The notes under the pieces are model-generated. The model did no database searches, was not told the DNA's origin, and saw only the letters and a list, made by a program, of their open reading frames with translations. This document shows positions 13,035 to 26,300 of a DNA stretch of 64,000 bases, piece after piece (position 1 is the stretch's first letter; each line of letters begins with the position of its first letter). The DNA is from Chrysomallon squamiferum. Its lineage: Eukaryota > Mollusca > Gastropoda > Neomphalida > Peltospiridae. A program made the translations under genes and the position numbers. The stretch covers positions 11,375,178-11,439,177 of the forward strand of contig CM022671.1 of assembly GCA_012295275.1 (NCBI GenBank), written 5' to 3'.

Positions 13035-16000
13035 AATGTACATACTTATGATAATGATAATGGGGGTCGTATTTTATAAAACTTGAGCGGAAGCTCAGAA
13101 GCCTCATAAGAATAAGTGAAAAACTATTTCATTTTCTTTAACTTTTGTCCTTTCGAATATATCACTCGCAGTACCTGTAGCCCAGGGATACAAAATCTTA
13201 TGCCTGCGTTGGATGAGGGATACGCCTCATTCAATAAGAGTCCTCCTCCTCCGACTGGTGTCAGTTTGTATATTTTCATTCTGTGCTATGTAACATCGGT
13301 TTGACGTTTAGTTCGTCTATTTGACAAAAACTAGAGAATAATTTGTTAAAATTCAAATTTGTTGTTGTATCGAATTAAATAGGACTGCAACTGTATCGTT
13401 ACTGTGTATTTTTTTTTTTTTTTATCTACCATCTGCTTTCTGTACCTGTTAGAACACTTATTACACCAAGTAATGGTGGAATAAAAAAGAAGTATAAATA
13501 AAATAGAATAATAATAAAATTAAATAAAACAAAAATTTTTATGACTCCTGCAATAAACAATAGAAACAAATTATGTTCAGATATATAATATCCTAAGTTG
13601 AGCAAAATAAAATAAATAAATAAATAATAAATAATGAAGTACGACATAAATAAAATAGAACTTAAAATTCTCCTTATGCCGTAATTTGAAAGGTAATGAG
13701 GTGTATTTTTATTGTCTGATATTTTTATTTGTTTTAAGCGTTGCAGGATGTGTTAGATTTTATAATTCAGATTTGTATAAATAAATTAAAAATAAAAGGT
13801 GAATTATGGTGGAAAAAATAAAAAAATTAATAAACGTTATAATTTCATGAAGTCTCAATGTTGTTACTGCACGGTGATCCGCCATTGATACGTCCAGTCC
13901 ATAATAAATCTGTGCTTAAGAGGTTTTAATTGGTTAATTGAAAAAACGAGCGACTTTCCTTTTGAGTGAGGCCAGTCGAGTCACAGTGCTCCGCTATAAG
14001 CTTTAGAATAGAATTAGCTGAAAATAACGCACACCACCAGTACCACTAATAAACACGGCAATATTGCCGATGATCGTAGATGTGACAGTTTTAATTCAGA
14101 GCTTTATTTAATTATAAGTAATTGATATAAAACGAAGAAGTCTGATAGGGAAACATGCTGTTGATATTGATCCGAAAAACGAAAATCAATTCGGAGAAAT
14201 GAAAGACGATAATAATAATGTTTGTGGTTAGTGGAATTTTGGGATGTTTATAGCAGAATGTGGCACAACCATGTTCATAAAAAAAAAAAAATATTATTTA
14301 AATGATGATGGAAACTATAAAAAGGATTTTCTTTATTAGCAAATATTCATCTGAAATAAGAAGCCCATGTTGGAAAACACAATATTCACAAATGCTATAA
14401 AAAAGAGAAAAAGAAAATAGGAAGAAAAAGAAAACAGATACATTGGCTAGAGCAGGATAACCATATTGATTTTCTTTCTCAGCAGACAGAAAGGCAGTTG
14501 TACGAAAAGAGCAATGATCAGCTGTTCTAATTACTTGTGTCCCATCTCAGTTTTCTGGGGTTACTATGAATTGGCCAGTTTTCATTAATATTATGTAAAC
14601 ATAACCTAAGCCAAAGGTCCCACCAGTTTCACTGTTTATACAAACCATAAACTCATATTACTGTAATCCACGAATATTTTCTGTGGTGGACTGACATTTT
14701 TAGGACTGTGAAGTTCTAACTTATTCAACTTATTGTAGCTCTCAGCAAGTCTGGGTAGTCTGATATCAATGGACTTATTCCTTGGCTGATCTTTATAAAC
14801 TTCCTCCTGGACAAGGGCTTGGTTTATCAAATAAACTGAAAACAGTCATAATGCAACTGATTCTACTACATTCCAACTGAAATATTGATAAAATAACTTT
14901 ATAGAAAGCAATGGTTTTGGGGAGATTATTTTTTATAATCATTTAAAAAAACGAAAACATTATTATTATTATTAAAACAATTACCAATAAACCTATTTTT
15001 ATCAAGGCTGAATAAATATTTCTGCTGGAGGTAGGTGATATTTTTATTCTGTGAAAGTGTGTTTACAAACATAACTGTAAAGCAACCATAAAATACCTAT
15101 ATCCATGTGATAACATGGGTTCCATTCAAAAACAATTTCAATAATTTTGTTTTCCAATTTCAGCCAGACCCCCTGTGACTTGTTTATCTAAGTCCTTGTT
15201 ATGTCCTTTATCACCATGAGAAGGTGCATATAAACTAAATCTTGCTTTTAATTTATGAGTCGTGGAGCTGAGGCACAGAAAATATATGACATTTAATAAG
15301 TGTTAATATAAGTGTCTCCTAAAAAAAACCTGATTTTTATTTTACTATTTTTCTTCAAAAGAGAATATAAATAGAATTTGGAGTTTCATTTCTTTTCAAA
15401 AGTATATTTTAATCAACAAAATTTTGGTTAGATAAGTGACCATTCAAGTAAGAAAACGAATAATCAGATTTTTAGTGAATCCAGACAAAACAGAAATTAA
15501 AAGTTCTTCCATATACATGTTACGAATAAATAATACAAACCAGAATCTACATAAATGTTATTAATTATGTATATAAATATTTCTCAGTATAGGTTTTCCA
15601 CAGTGTACATGGTGTATATATTTAAATTTTAAAACTAATAATAAAAAAGTATCAGTATGTCCAAAACCATATCAACCAAAATACTATTTTACACGTAAAT
15701 GAACATTTCAAACAATCTGCAGTCCTGTTTTTAAAAGTGTTATCTGATACTGACAGTGCATTAATTTCAGAATTTCATTCAGAATTCTGTTTGCAGTACA
15801 TTAGAAGTTAGCATGACTTCGTCAAAAAAATAATTATAGCTTGTTCAGAGGATGGTTTAAATGGAAAACACCAGGAAAACATTCTGATTTGAAATTATAT
15901 TCCTGTTCCAGAACTGGGTGCACAAAATTTGACCAAACAAAAATAATTAGTTTCAGTTACATATTAAATGAATAATACTTCAATGAAATGAATGAAGAAT

Positions 16001-16663
16001 CAAAATCTTTTATTTGTATCATAAAAAGTATTTATTAGCAAATTAACTTTCAACTTTCAAAACCTAACATTTTTTGACTGGATTGAATAAAATACTTTTT
16101 TTTTTCCTTCACATCCTGGACTATGACTTTACAAAACAGAAAAAAATTAAATTCCCCCGATTATATAAATCATCTTGTGCAAACAATTATACAAGAGAAC
16201 TATTAACATTTTACCAAATATTTGTCTTGGTATCAATATGAATGTTCTGTTAAAACTATCAACAAACATTTCACTGAGCTATGCTTTTACCTATTTACAT
16301 TAGTCAAATTCAATTAAAAACTAAAAGTTACAATTACCAAATTCATTAAAAAAAATAATCTACCTTGATGTAATAAAATATACTGATTGCACAAGTTACT
16401 TCTTGGAAACAGAAGGTGATGATATTTATATAGTCCATATTTTCAATAGTATTTGCAAATACAATTGTCTCAGGAAAAGCATTCATGCCATCCCAGGCAT
16501 TGTTTGGAATGTAGGACTGACTATTATTGGGTTACATTCAGTGGATAGCTGGAACAAACAGTGAAGATGTTATAAACAATACACTTTTATGAATTTTTAT
16601 ATATGGTTCTCCATGAGGTGAAATTATGTTTGGCAGCATATGAATAACAATGTGTTTAATATT

Positions 16664-16707
<44 letters not shown>

Positions 16708-19385
16708 TCCTCAAAGATTTAATGTTATTCACTGTTTTAAAATACATGTTTTATACATTATAAATTTTGTTAAGTACATGTGGTATTTTCCAGTTATTTT
16801 TGACATGTTAGTTATTAAACAAGATGTCTGAAATTGCTATATCAACAACAACAATTATTTAAAATACATGTATTTGTATGTACAATGAGTTTTTAGTAGG
16901 TAACATTCAAATTTGCATTTAGTTTCACACTTCAGTTAAAAATAATATCAAATTAATTATTCAGCCACTCAACACAACAATATAATTATATCAAAACACA
17001 ACATACCACACAGTGATCAAAACATTAGCAACAACTGCTTCGTTATTATTCAAGTGGACAACAGTATCACATTTTGATTTTTAAGAATGCAAAATATCGT
17101 GAAATAGATTTTTATTTTATTTATTTTGTTTAAATGATAATAAAAATGAATTTATAAAATCATATAATATTGTGACCCAGAATTTATTATACAAGCAAGG
17201 TGTCAGTTTTTGTGTGCATATTTAACAACTGACAAAGTGACTATTCACATTGATAAAATGGTTATGAATCATGTTGTTCATGAAGCAATTCTCAATCATT
17301 AACCCATATAAAATATGATGTGGTTATTTAAACAGAAAGAAAAATGAGTGAACAGATGTTAAAATATTATGATTTCCACTTTTAAAAGTAAAAGATTATA
17401 TCATTTATTATGCACAAACACTTATTATGTAAAGATATTGATGAAATGTATAAAATTATCTTTTTAATGCTTACATTTTTTATTGATATTATGAACCACA
17501 AACAATAAATGTGCAATTAAAAACCTGTAAATTGTAAAAATAATTCACCAATAATGAGTACTATTAGAGTATTTTACTGAATGAAGTCTTTGAAATTTCT
17601 TAAATAGCAAAACCATTTTAAAGATGTTTACATACACAAACCAGCAAATAACAGAGACACAGGTATGATACAAACTACAAAAGAGATTTAAAAAAAAAAA
17701 AAGTACAACAAACAAAAAATAATTATCAAAAATAAGACTGCGTTATTTTAACATGTAGATACTGCTTGGTAATTTGGTTCATTATGGTTTATATTTTATT
17801 AACATTATCAAGATTATCACTTCTTGTACTTGATTTTGAAAGTAATGCTTTAGCTCTTAAATTTTTTTTTGAGAAAATTTATTTATCACGAAGTTATTTG
17901 CTGGTATAAATTCTGTAAATGATTTAGTATTATTACTCAACAAGAATTATTTTGCTTTTTGTTTAAAAATATACAATAAACATGGAATTAAGTTCTAATT
18001 TTATTTTTAGAATATAAACAAACAGAATTTTATTAAAAATGTTAATGTTAGGATAATATAAGTTTGTCTTGTAATATACTAAAAAAGTAAACAAAAATAA
18101 ATATTTTACCACTGTTTAAAATAATCACAGTTATGAAGACAAATAGATTTTGTTTTTAGAAATTAACCATCAATTAAAAATAAATATCAGCAAATATGTC
18201 TGGATTAAAAAATAATAATAAAAATTAAAATCAAATCAAATAAAATGCAACAGATAAGTCTATCTTTGTTCAGTTTCATTAAAATAAATGTTATCAGTAT
18301 AAAATATATGAAATAAGAATTACAATGTGTGAAATTCTTTTAAAAATTAATTTAGAAAAACAACAACTCTGAAAACCTGTTTACTAAGTAGGTGGGATAG
18401 CTTTTCAAAAAATTAAAAAATGATATAAAAAGATTATGTCATCTTTTTTAAAAAATAAAACTTTAAATAATTTTCATCAAGATATTCTTCTTATACATTT
18501 GTGGCAAAAATTACTAGTTTTATCTTCAAACATGTTAAAATATTATAAATGACACTTTAAATGTATTTTCATTTGCTGAAGTGAACAGTATTGTACATAT
18601 TTAATCAAAAAATGTGTACTGAATACCAATTTACTGCTTGGGTAATATCTTGAAATAAAATTACTCTTGCAGATCATATATTATCACTATTACATAGTGC
18701 ATAACAAGCCACTGAACATTTAAAAAGGAAATATATTTACACCTCCATAGAAATAAGTTTGTTAAATTTTGACATACTGCATTGCGCACATCTTGAATAA
18801 CTGTAACACTAAATACAAAATGCAGTAAAATAATGGAAAAAGTTCCAACATAAGTTTGAATTATTTCTTTGAAATGCAACAAAATAATCCGAAGTCACAT
18901 CACAGATAAAGCTGTTTTGTAACTGGTTTTCATGACTGGTAGCTTCAGTATATTCTTACTCACCAAAACTAAGGTTTTATTTAAAGTATTTGTTATTTAA
19001 AAACACTTATATACATTTTGTTTTAATCCCACCCAAACAATATTTTAGTTGAAAAAAAAAAAATCCACTTTTCAAAACATCCCAGAAAGAAATTTTGAAA
19101 TCCAGTCTGCAAACAGTAAAACACATACAAACGCTACCAAATTTTGTACAATTCTCCAGTGTTAAAATTGTTCCTTTGATTATAAAACTTCTAGTATCAC
19201 ACTTGTTACTGCTGCAGCAAAGTTCATGGACGGGTTGTTTGTTCTTATTTTCATTTCTTTTTTATTTTGTTATTATTATTTATGTATTTTTTTTTTTTTT
19301 TCTTTTTTCTTTTTTTAATTTTTTTTCTTCTCATTTTTGGATTATACACAATCTCAAAACTTCAGTGTCAAATGTATTTTGCATG
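12766..19385. other. AT-rich intergenic DNA, possibly including DYRK2 3'UTR
   Basis: No convincing gene was found. Low-complexity tracts include a T-run at 12774-12798, (TTTTA)n then (TTTA)n at 12940-13032, A/T patches at 13615-13630 and (AAAT)n at 16665-16701. A 64-codon minus-strand ORF at 14636-14830 has less biased composition than its surroundings but no recognised domain. The proximal part (towards 19385) lies downstream of the minus-strand kinase and may hold its 3'UTR. No polyadenylation site can be singled out. Confidence 0.5.
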
Positions 19386-21065
19386 TTATAGAGTTGAGCC
19401 AATCTGTGGTAATTTTGTTCTAGCATTTAGTTCATCACCTATTCCAAGATGTCGTGTTTTTCCACTGGCTGAAATAGAACCGTTAGGTAGCTTTGGCATT
19501 CCTGTATTGCGACTGGCTCCTGAATTTCTTATGGTACCTGAATCCAACCGTGTTTCATTTGATGGTGCTTTTGGCAGACGTCGTCTAAGCCAAGGATGCC
19601 TAAGAGCTTGGCCTGGAGTCATTCGTGTTGCTGGGTCCCAGTCTAAGCTACGTTTCATGAAGTCAATAAAAAGTGGATCATCAGTACCCTTGAGAGCTGT
19701 GACCATTTCCTTGCTCTGAGGTGGACCTCTAGTTTTCCCTCTCCTAGATCTTCCTCCATTTAATACAGTACTGCCATCAGGCATGGTTGATACAGTGCAG
19801 TATCTTGGATAACCCTTTGAACTAATGAAGTTTCTTGCTCGTTTTGATTGGTCCAGTAGCTTTTGTGGTGGCATGCCAAAGAGTTCAATGATACATGCTA
19901 GCTGATCACCTTCATCTTCACCCGGAAATAGTGGATATCCAGTAAGTAATTCTGCAAGAATACACCCAAGACTCCACATATCTATAGGCATACCATACTT
20001 GGCTCCTAGAATAACTTCTGGTGCTCTGTAGAATCGTGATTGAATGTATGTGTATATCCGCTGGTGTTCATAGCAGCTAGATCCAAAATCAATCACTTTT
20101 ATTCCACTCCGACCCTGCTGTTTTAACAGAATATTTTCTGGTTTGAGATCACAGTGAATTATTCTATTTTTATACAGAGCATCTAAGCATTGCAAAATGG
20201 AGTGTGCAAACTTTCTCACAAGCTGCAGACTGAATCCCTGAAATTTGTTCTTTTTTATGAGCTCATACAAATTCATACTTAACAGTTCAAATGTTATGCA
20301 TATGTGATTTCGGAAAGTAAAATGTTCTAGCATATGTACAATATTCATGAGATTGTCCTTATCCTGCTTTTTCAGATGTTCTAAAATTCGTATTTCTTCT
20401 TGAGCTTGTCGATGAAATCGTTTCTCATTTCTAACCATTTTCAATGCTACATGTTGTGCAATTCTGTGGTCATATGCCTTTACCACTTGGCCAAAACTAC
20501 CTTTACCAATCACTTTTAGAACTTCATAACGATATGATACATGATCATGAGGTACATGAATATATGACCCGTTATCATCATCATACCCATTGTTATTTGC
20601 TCCTCCAATGACTCCTTGTCTTTTCTTTGCATTTTGGCCAACAAAGTAAATTTGCGGAAAACTAAAGATTTCATGATGTTCAAATGGACTCAGTTTATGC
20701 ATATACTGCTTCATAGCAGTTTCTGGAGTCATAGTATTACCTCTTCTCGCCGCCGATCCACCTTTACTTGTAATACTGCCAGCACTAGAACTTGGCCTTG
20801 CAGGGACGACTTGATTGTCTTCATTGTGATCGCCGCCATTTTGGTTATCTCGCTTTTCGCGATGATGTTTGTGATCCTCGAACAACTGCTGTACTTTGAC
20901 GCTGGTATTCATATGAGAACTGTGAGCCGTTCCACCGACCGTTTGACTACTTAAAGGAGGGAGATGATGTGATGTGGTATCGATTGTATTATGTGTGTAC
21001 ATATCCCCTGTGGTTAGCAAGGACCGGGTCCTCTGTGCTGGGACCGCTTTAACACGCGTGGACAT
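19386..21065 (-). CDS. DYRK2: DYRK2-like dual-specificity kinase, intact single exon
   Basis: This is a CMGC-family kinase of the DYRK2 class, 559 residues. Class II DYRKs autophosphorylate a tyrosine in the activation loop during folding and then phosphorylate Ser/Thr of substrates. The N-terminal part carries the accessory region typical of the class ([13 protein letters not shown] near residues 129-141 and [17 protein letters not shown] near 167-183). Kinase landmarks are the glycine loop IGKGSFG (186-192), Lys209 in [12 protein letters not shown] (304-311, catalytic Asp306), DFG (326-328), the activation-loop YTY (338-340) and RAPE (347-350). The CMGC insert and the [10 protein letters not shown] end (490-499) are present. 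The start is the first Met after an in-frame TAA 27 nt upstream (21090-21092). The length is close to vertebrate DYRK2, whose coding sequence is also nearly all in one exon, so a retrocopy need not be invoked. The 60-residue C-terminal tail is Ser/Gly-rich and poorly conserved. Confidence 0.95.
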   Translation of the reverse strand: MSTRVKAVPAQRTRSLLTTGDMYTHNTIDTTSHHLPPLSSQTVGGTAHSSHMNTSVKVQQLFEDHKHHREKRDNQNGGDHNEDNQVVPARPSSSAGSITSKGGSAARRGNTMTPETAMKQYMHKLSPFEHHEIFSFPQIYFVGQNAKKRQGVIGGANNNGYDDDNGSYIHVPHDHVSYRYEVLKVIGKGSFGQVVKAYDHRIAQHVALKMVRNEKRFHRQAQEEIRILEHLKKQDKDNLMNIVHMLEHFTFRNHICITFELLSMNLYELIKKNKFQGFSLQLVRKFAHSILQCLDALYKNRIIHCDLKPENILLKQQGRSGIKVIDFGSSCYEHQRIYTYIQSRFYRAPEVILGAKYGMPIDMWSLGCILAELLTGYPLFPGEDEGDQLACIIELFGMPPQKLLDQSKRARNFISSKGYPRYCTVSTMPDGSTVLNGGRSRRGKTRGPPQSKEMVTALKGTDDPLFIDFMKRSLDWDPATRMTPGQALRHPWLRRRLPKAPSNETRLDSGTIRNSGASRNTGMPKLPNGSISASGKTRHLGIGDELNARTKLPQIGSTL

Positions 21066-21728
21066 TCTTCCATTGATCCAACCGCGTGTTTAAATTATAA
21101 AGTTTCTTACCACTACATTGTTGTCCGTTAACGAAATATCTTTAAGTTTTAGTCCAGAAAAGTATAACATATACTGTATAGCTCCCTCCGTTCAATCTTC
21201 TCCGGGCGAAGAGCACAGTGTTGTTATTTAGCGAAAGAATGGACTCATCGTTGCCATGCGCAACCTGGTTGGCCAGACGTAGTGTGCGTGACGTCGTGGA
21301 AACTGTGGTCACGTGAATCAACAAAACCGTATGACATACTGACACTCGTAATATCCACGCAATCAAGCGGTTAATTTCATGTTTTATTAAATTTTATTGT
21401 CAAAAGCTTTTTGTTCCTCAGATACTCTTAATAATAATAATAATAATAAATATTACCACTTCATTATCGTAAATGAAGAACATTATTTCATATTGTGAAG
21501 TTTTAAATAAACACATATAATGATATATAATGTATGATAGATACACAAACATACACATATATACAAATACATATCCTCACACAAACATATAGAACACAAA
21601 TAAAAATAACGCGAAGGAAAAGAAAAACAACAAAAATACATACGTACATTTTGAATATGATTTCATTTGTCAAAATTACCATTTAATATAATAACAATAC
21701 TAGCTAAAATAAATAGTGACAAATTAAG

Positions 21729-21769
<41 letters not shown>

Positions 21770-22834
21770 CCTTTGGATGTAACAAAACAATTTACGCCTG
21801 TACACATCTCTAATCTAAGCACCCACTTATGCATAATATAATGTAAAACCTCTGTATGTAAAACTGAATCGTATTATATTAGTTAAAAAAATACACAATC
21901 TGTAGATTTTTAAGGTAAATATTAATTTTAAAAAATGAAAATAAAAATCAGTTGTTGACAGAAAAATGGTTTTCAAAATGATTATCATCATCGTCATCAT
22001 CATCATCATCATCCTCCTCTGTAATAACTATCGAAATAACGAAATAACAATGATAATCGTATGTAGGGGTGTGTTTTACACATCATATTTATTGTTTATA
22101 AACACTTTTCAAATACTTTGTAGTTTAAATGACTGTGAATCAGCAGAATAAGAACAATTAGTCTAAACCACAGTTATATTTCGGATGAAATTAGTTATTT
22201 TTTAAAGTCCAACCAGTTCAAGTAGGTATATCAGTTTTTAACATCTCGTTAGCACGATATAGTCAAAACATATTTTAATTCCAAAATATGAATGATTTTA
22301 ATTGTCGATATTTTTGTTTTTATGATGTATACGTGGTTAATGGACTAATATATATATATAAAGAAGTAGTTCCAGAAATAAAATTTGTATGTGCTAAAGC
22401 GTAGAATTCTGAAGCAGTCAGGGCTCAGTACAGCAGCTATTTATGTATGTATAATTAAAACAATTGAAAAAAAAAAATCCAGGGTAAATTCTTGTAAATT
22501 CTTATCCAGAGTAAAAGGATGAAAATTATTTAAATAATAAAACAATTTTTGTATTTCATAGTTGTGATTTTTAATCAGAATAGGGAAAAATGCTGATGTA
22601 GTTTACATAAATACGTGCATCTCTGATTAAAACCGGAATAAATAAAATAAAATAAATATAAACATGGATTTGAACACCGTAGCGAACATTAGAAGAACAA
22701 GAAAACGTGAACTCCGGTTAGAGATTCGAATCGGAAACGGAAAGAGTAAATTCAAAACATGCGCACGTAAGAATATTGACGTGGAGAAAGTTTCATTTAA
22801 TATTTTTGTACTTATTGAAACATTTAAAATAAAA
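21066..22834. promoter_or_regulatory. Divergent promoter interval between DYRK2 and COPG
   Basis: The two genes are transcribed away from each other across 1.77 kb. The CpG-richest part (about 21170-21370) lies next to the kinase and contains a CRE-like TGACGTCG at 21289-21296 and a palindromic E-box TCACGTGA at 21309-21316, suited to ATF/CREB and to USF/MiT-type factors respectively. The rest is AT-rich with (ATT)n at 21732-21769. No TATA box can be assigned confidently, and transcription starts are unknown. Confidence 0.45.
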
Positions 22835-23277
22835 ATGCATGTTCTGAGAAGAGATAAAAAGGAAGAAGAAGAAGGTAAGTTTTATATACATAATTTTATA
22901 GTTCTGTAATTTTATTTTTTATTTTTTAACTTTTATTTTTATTTTTTTGTATGAATAACATCTAATAAATATGAGCTAGGTCATATTAATTTTTTAGTAC
23001 TGAGTGCTTGTCAGTAGCATGGACTAATTATTTTTTACAGATCAGAGTATTCAGTATTCTGTATTCACTAAAATTCAGTCTGATCAACTATTGCCATGGC
23101 ATTAGGCAACTCTGATTCTTGAATGACCGAGCACTCACTGAAAATGTCTTCCATCTGTGTAGCTGTTTCTGTGTATATGAAGTGTATTTTTAACCTTTGA
23201 CATAATATATTCAGTTTATATATATTAATATAAAACAAAAAACCTCCATAAAAACACCACAAAAAAGCCATAAAAAA

Positions 23278-23327
<50 letters not shown>

Positions 23328-26300
23328 CTAATACTGTTAATAGTAATCTGTGATATTTTCATATTATTATTTTTCTACTGTTTTTCAGTTGGTGGAAATC
23401 CATTTGGCAACTTGGAGAAAAGTGCTGTGTTACAAGAGGTATTACTAATTTAAAATACAGATATATACAGAATATTTCAAAATTAACCAGTTAATGTATA
23501 TAATCAAAATTATTTTTGAGGTATAATAAAAATTAATTTTATAGAACATCTGTAAAAAAAAAAAAAAAAAAAAAAAGAATAATAACAATTTTCATTTTTG
23601 AATTATTAAAACTTGTTATTACTGATTAATTTTTTGTTTACAGACTAGGACTTTCAACGAGACGCCTATTAACCCTAGAAAATGTGGACATATTTTGACC
23701 AAATTGCTGTATCTGATAAACCAGGTAAATAGGAGATCACTTTCTTTGAATTCATGCATGTTTATTTGATTTATTTTGTTACACATTTTGTCTTCCCCAT
23801 TAAACCACTAATTCTCAATGCATTTTTAATTTTTATATTGATATTTCTCAGTCAAATTAATTAGTGAAATAACATGTTGCTTACTTCTTTCTTTCTTTTA
23901 ACTACAAAATATGAGATGACAAAGCACAATTATGTTTTTATTGATGCTGTCAGAACATTTAAAATTGTATAAAGTGTACAAATTGCCATATTGGACAGGT
24001 GGTAAATTGTGAGATTATTAGAATTTATTTCTTGTAAAAATAATAAGCAAACATTTGGCCAGACAGATTCAGATTACTTTATGCATTTTTTTGAATCTTG
24101 CCTATTAGGCTATTTAAACATTTTTTAAAAGAGTTTTATTTTTATTTAGGGTGAGTCAGTGGGACCGACAGAAGCAACAGAAGCTTTCTTTGCAATGACC
24201 AAACTATTCCAGTCAAAAGATGTATGTACCCTGTGTGCTTTTAAATAATGCAAAACCTGAAATAAATAGATTGAAATATTGCATCTAGGTTGACTCAGTA
24301 GTGCTAACAGAAAATTGCTGCTTTTTAAAAGCCTTTAACTTTAAGGATAATTTATTTTGAAATAAATATTTTTTTTGTTTTATGATGTTTCATTAAAAAA
24401 TTTTTATTTAATTTTAACATTTTTATTTCTTATTATGAAAGCACTGACAATTAATTAGAAATAGATTACATTTGAACTTTTATGTTTTAATGATGTTCTG
24501 TCTGTAATTACTTTGTATTTACATACTTATAATTTTAACCAAAAAAAATATTCTTTTGCAGACAACACTAAGGAGACTTATGTATCTTGGAATCAAAGAG
24601 ATGTCAAAAATAGCTGAGGATGTTATCATTGTTACCAGCAGGTATATATCATTGTTCGAATCCTTTTAGTAACATGATCAGTGAAATAAATCTTTAACAT
24701 TCAACATTCATAAAATTTAAATTAATTGATTTTCTAGTTTGATTAATGTTTAACAAGTGAACATGGTTTTACAATACAGTTACCTGACTTACTTTAAAGA
24801 GGATGTTACTAACTTTGCATTGGCAATGATTTTTGTGCTAGTTTACAAGTGTATTTTTACATACATGCATAAGTCTAAACTCTTAGTTAGAAATTGGTGC
24901 CTTATAACTAAAGTCTTATTTTTATATTACTAACAAAAATGTTTTCAGTTTGATGAAGGACATGACAGGAAAAGAGGACCAGTTCCGAGGACCAGCAATT
25001 CGAGCTCTCTGTTCAATCACAGATGTAAGTTCACTCTTACATTTACTAACTTTATTCAGATATGTCAGTCATTATTACTATTATTACTAAAAAAAAGATA
25101 TATAGAGATACATATAGCGATAGAGATATATTATATGATATATAAATGTAATCACATATGTACATACATACACATACATATATGGTTAAATCTATTAAAG
25201 AATCCCTATTATGTTGAAGAAAAAAAAAAAAATTGTGTATTTTAAACATAACTAAAAGAAAAAGAAAACTTTTGTAGAGTTTGTCATAGCTGTGCTTATT
25301 ACTTTCACCAAATCAGTGTGTATTTTGGTAACTGCATTTAGGAATAGTCTGTACTACTGAATGTTGTTTTTCTCTTAGTTTTCTTTTTTTTTTTTTTTTT
25401 ATTATTTATTTTTTTTTTTTTTTTTTAAAATTTTCTATATTTATTATTCTTACTTTTTTTTTTTCCATTGATAATTAAAGATGAGACATTTTTGTTGATT
25501 CTTAAAAAGTCATTCATGCATTAAAATTGTTACTGTGGAATATTCATTAACATTGTTATTACAGATTTAAAACATTTTTATTATCAATTTTTATTATATT
25601 TAATGGTTTTTAAAATTGTTTTGTAGACTTCAATGCTGCAAAATATTGAGCGGTACATGAAACAAGCCATTGTTGACAAAGTGCCAGCTGTGTCCAGTGC
25701 AGCTTTGGTTTCATCTCTAGTAAGTAAAAAACAACATTTAATTACAACAGACAAATATTGTTCTGTGTGTTAGTTACTTTAATTGACTGGAGCTAAGTCC
25801 ACAAGACAGAAGCCGCTCCAGATGAGCCTAGTAAGGGATGGGTTATTTGAAAACAGGGGATTTAGTTCATTTACAAATAAAAGGCAGTTAACTTAGAAAT
25901 TAAAACAATAGGAAAACATAATCAAAAAAGAAAAGAAAAATATTTACTTATTTGATTACATACAGTAATCAGAACTACTAATGAATGTTTAGCAGGTTGA
26001 AAGCATTTGATGTCTGTCATTCAAACTGCTTTACAAAATAACTTTTTATTTATATTTGAAAAAGGTATTGTCAGTTTTAATCAAATCTTTAACATTGGGT
26101 TTTCTTCTTTTTTTATTTTTCTTTAGTTATGTATTTGCTTTTCATCCTTGAATACAACTCAAAACTTATTTTATTATCCAGCATTTAGGTAAGGGTGGTC
26201 ATGACATCACAAAACGCTGGGTCAATGAAGCACAGGAAGCTGTTAACAGTGATAATGTTATGGTTCAGGTGTGTAACTTTTGTATTATTTTTCTGTGTGT

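Noticed and set aside
19267-19719. 150-codon plus-strand ORF over the end of the kinase gene
   Set aside because: It is an antisense shadow of the DYRK2 C-terminal coding region plus a T-run.
22664-22834. Upstream in-frame Met at 22664 as the COPG start
   Set aside because: The extra 57 residues have no counterpart in gamma-COP, whose N-terminus aligns with the Met at 22835. The open frame upstream is probably 5'UTR.
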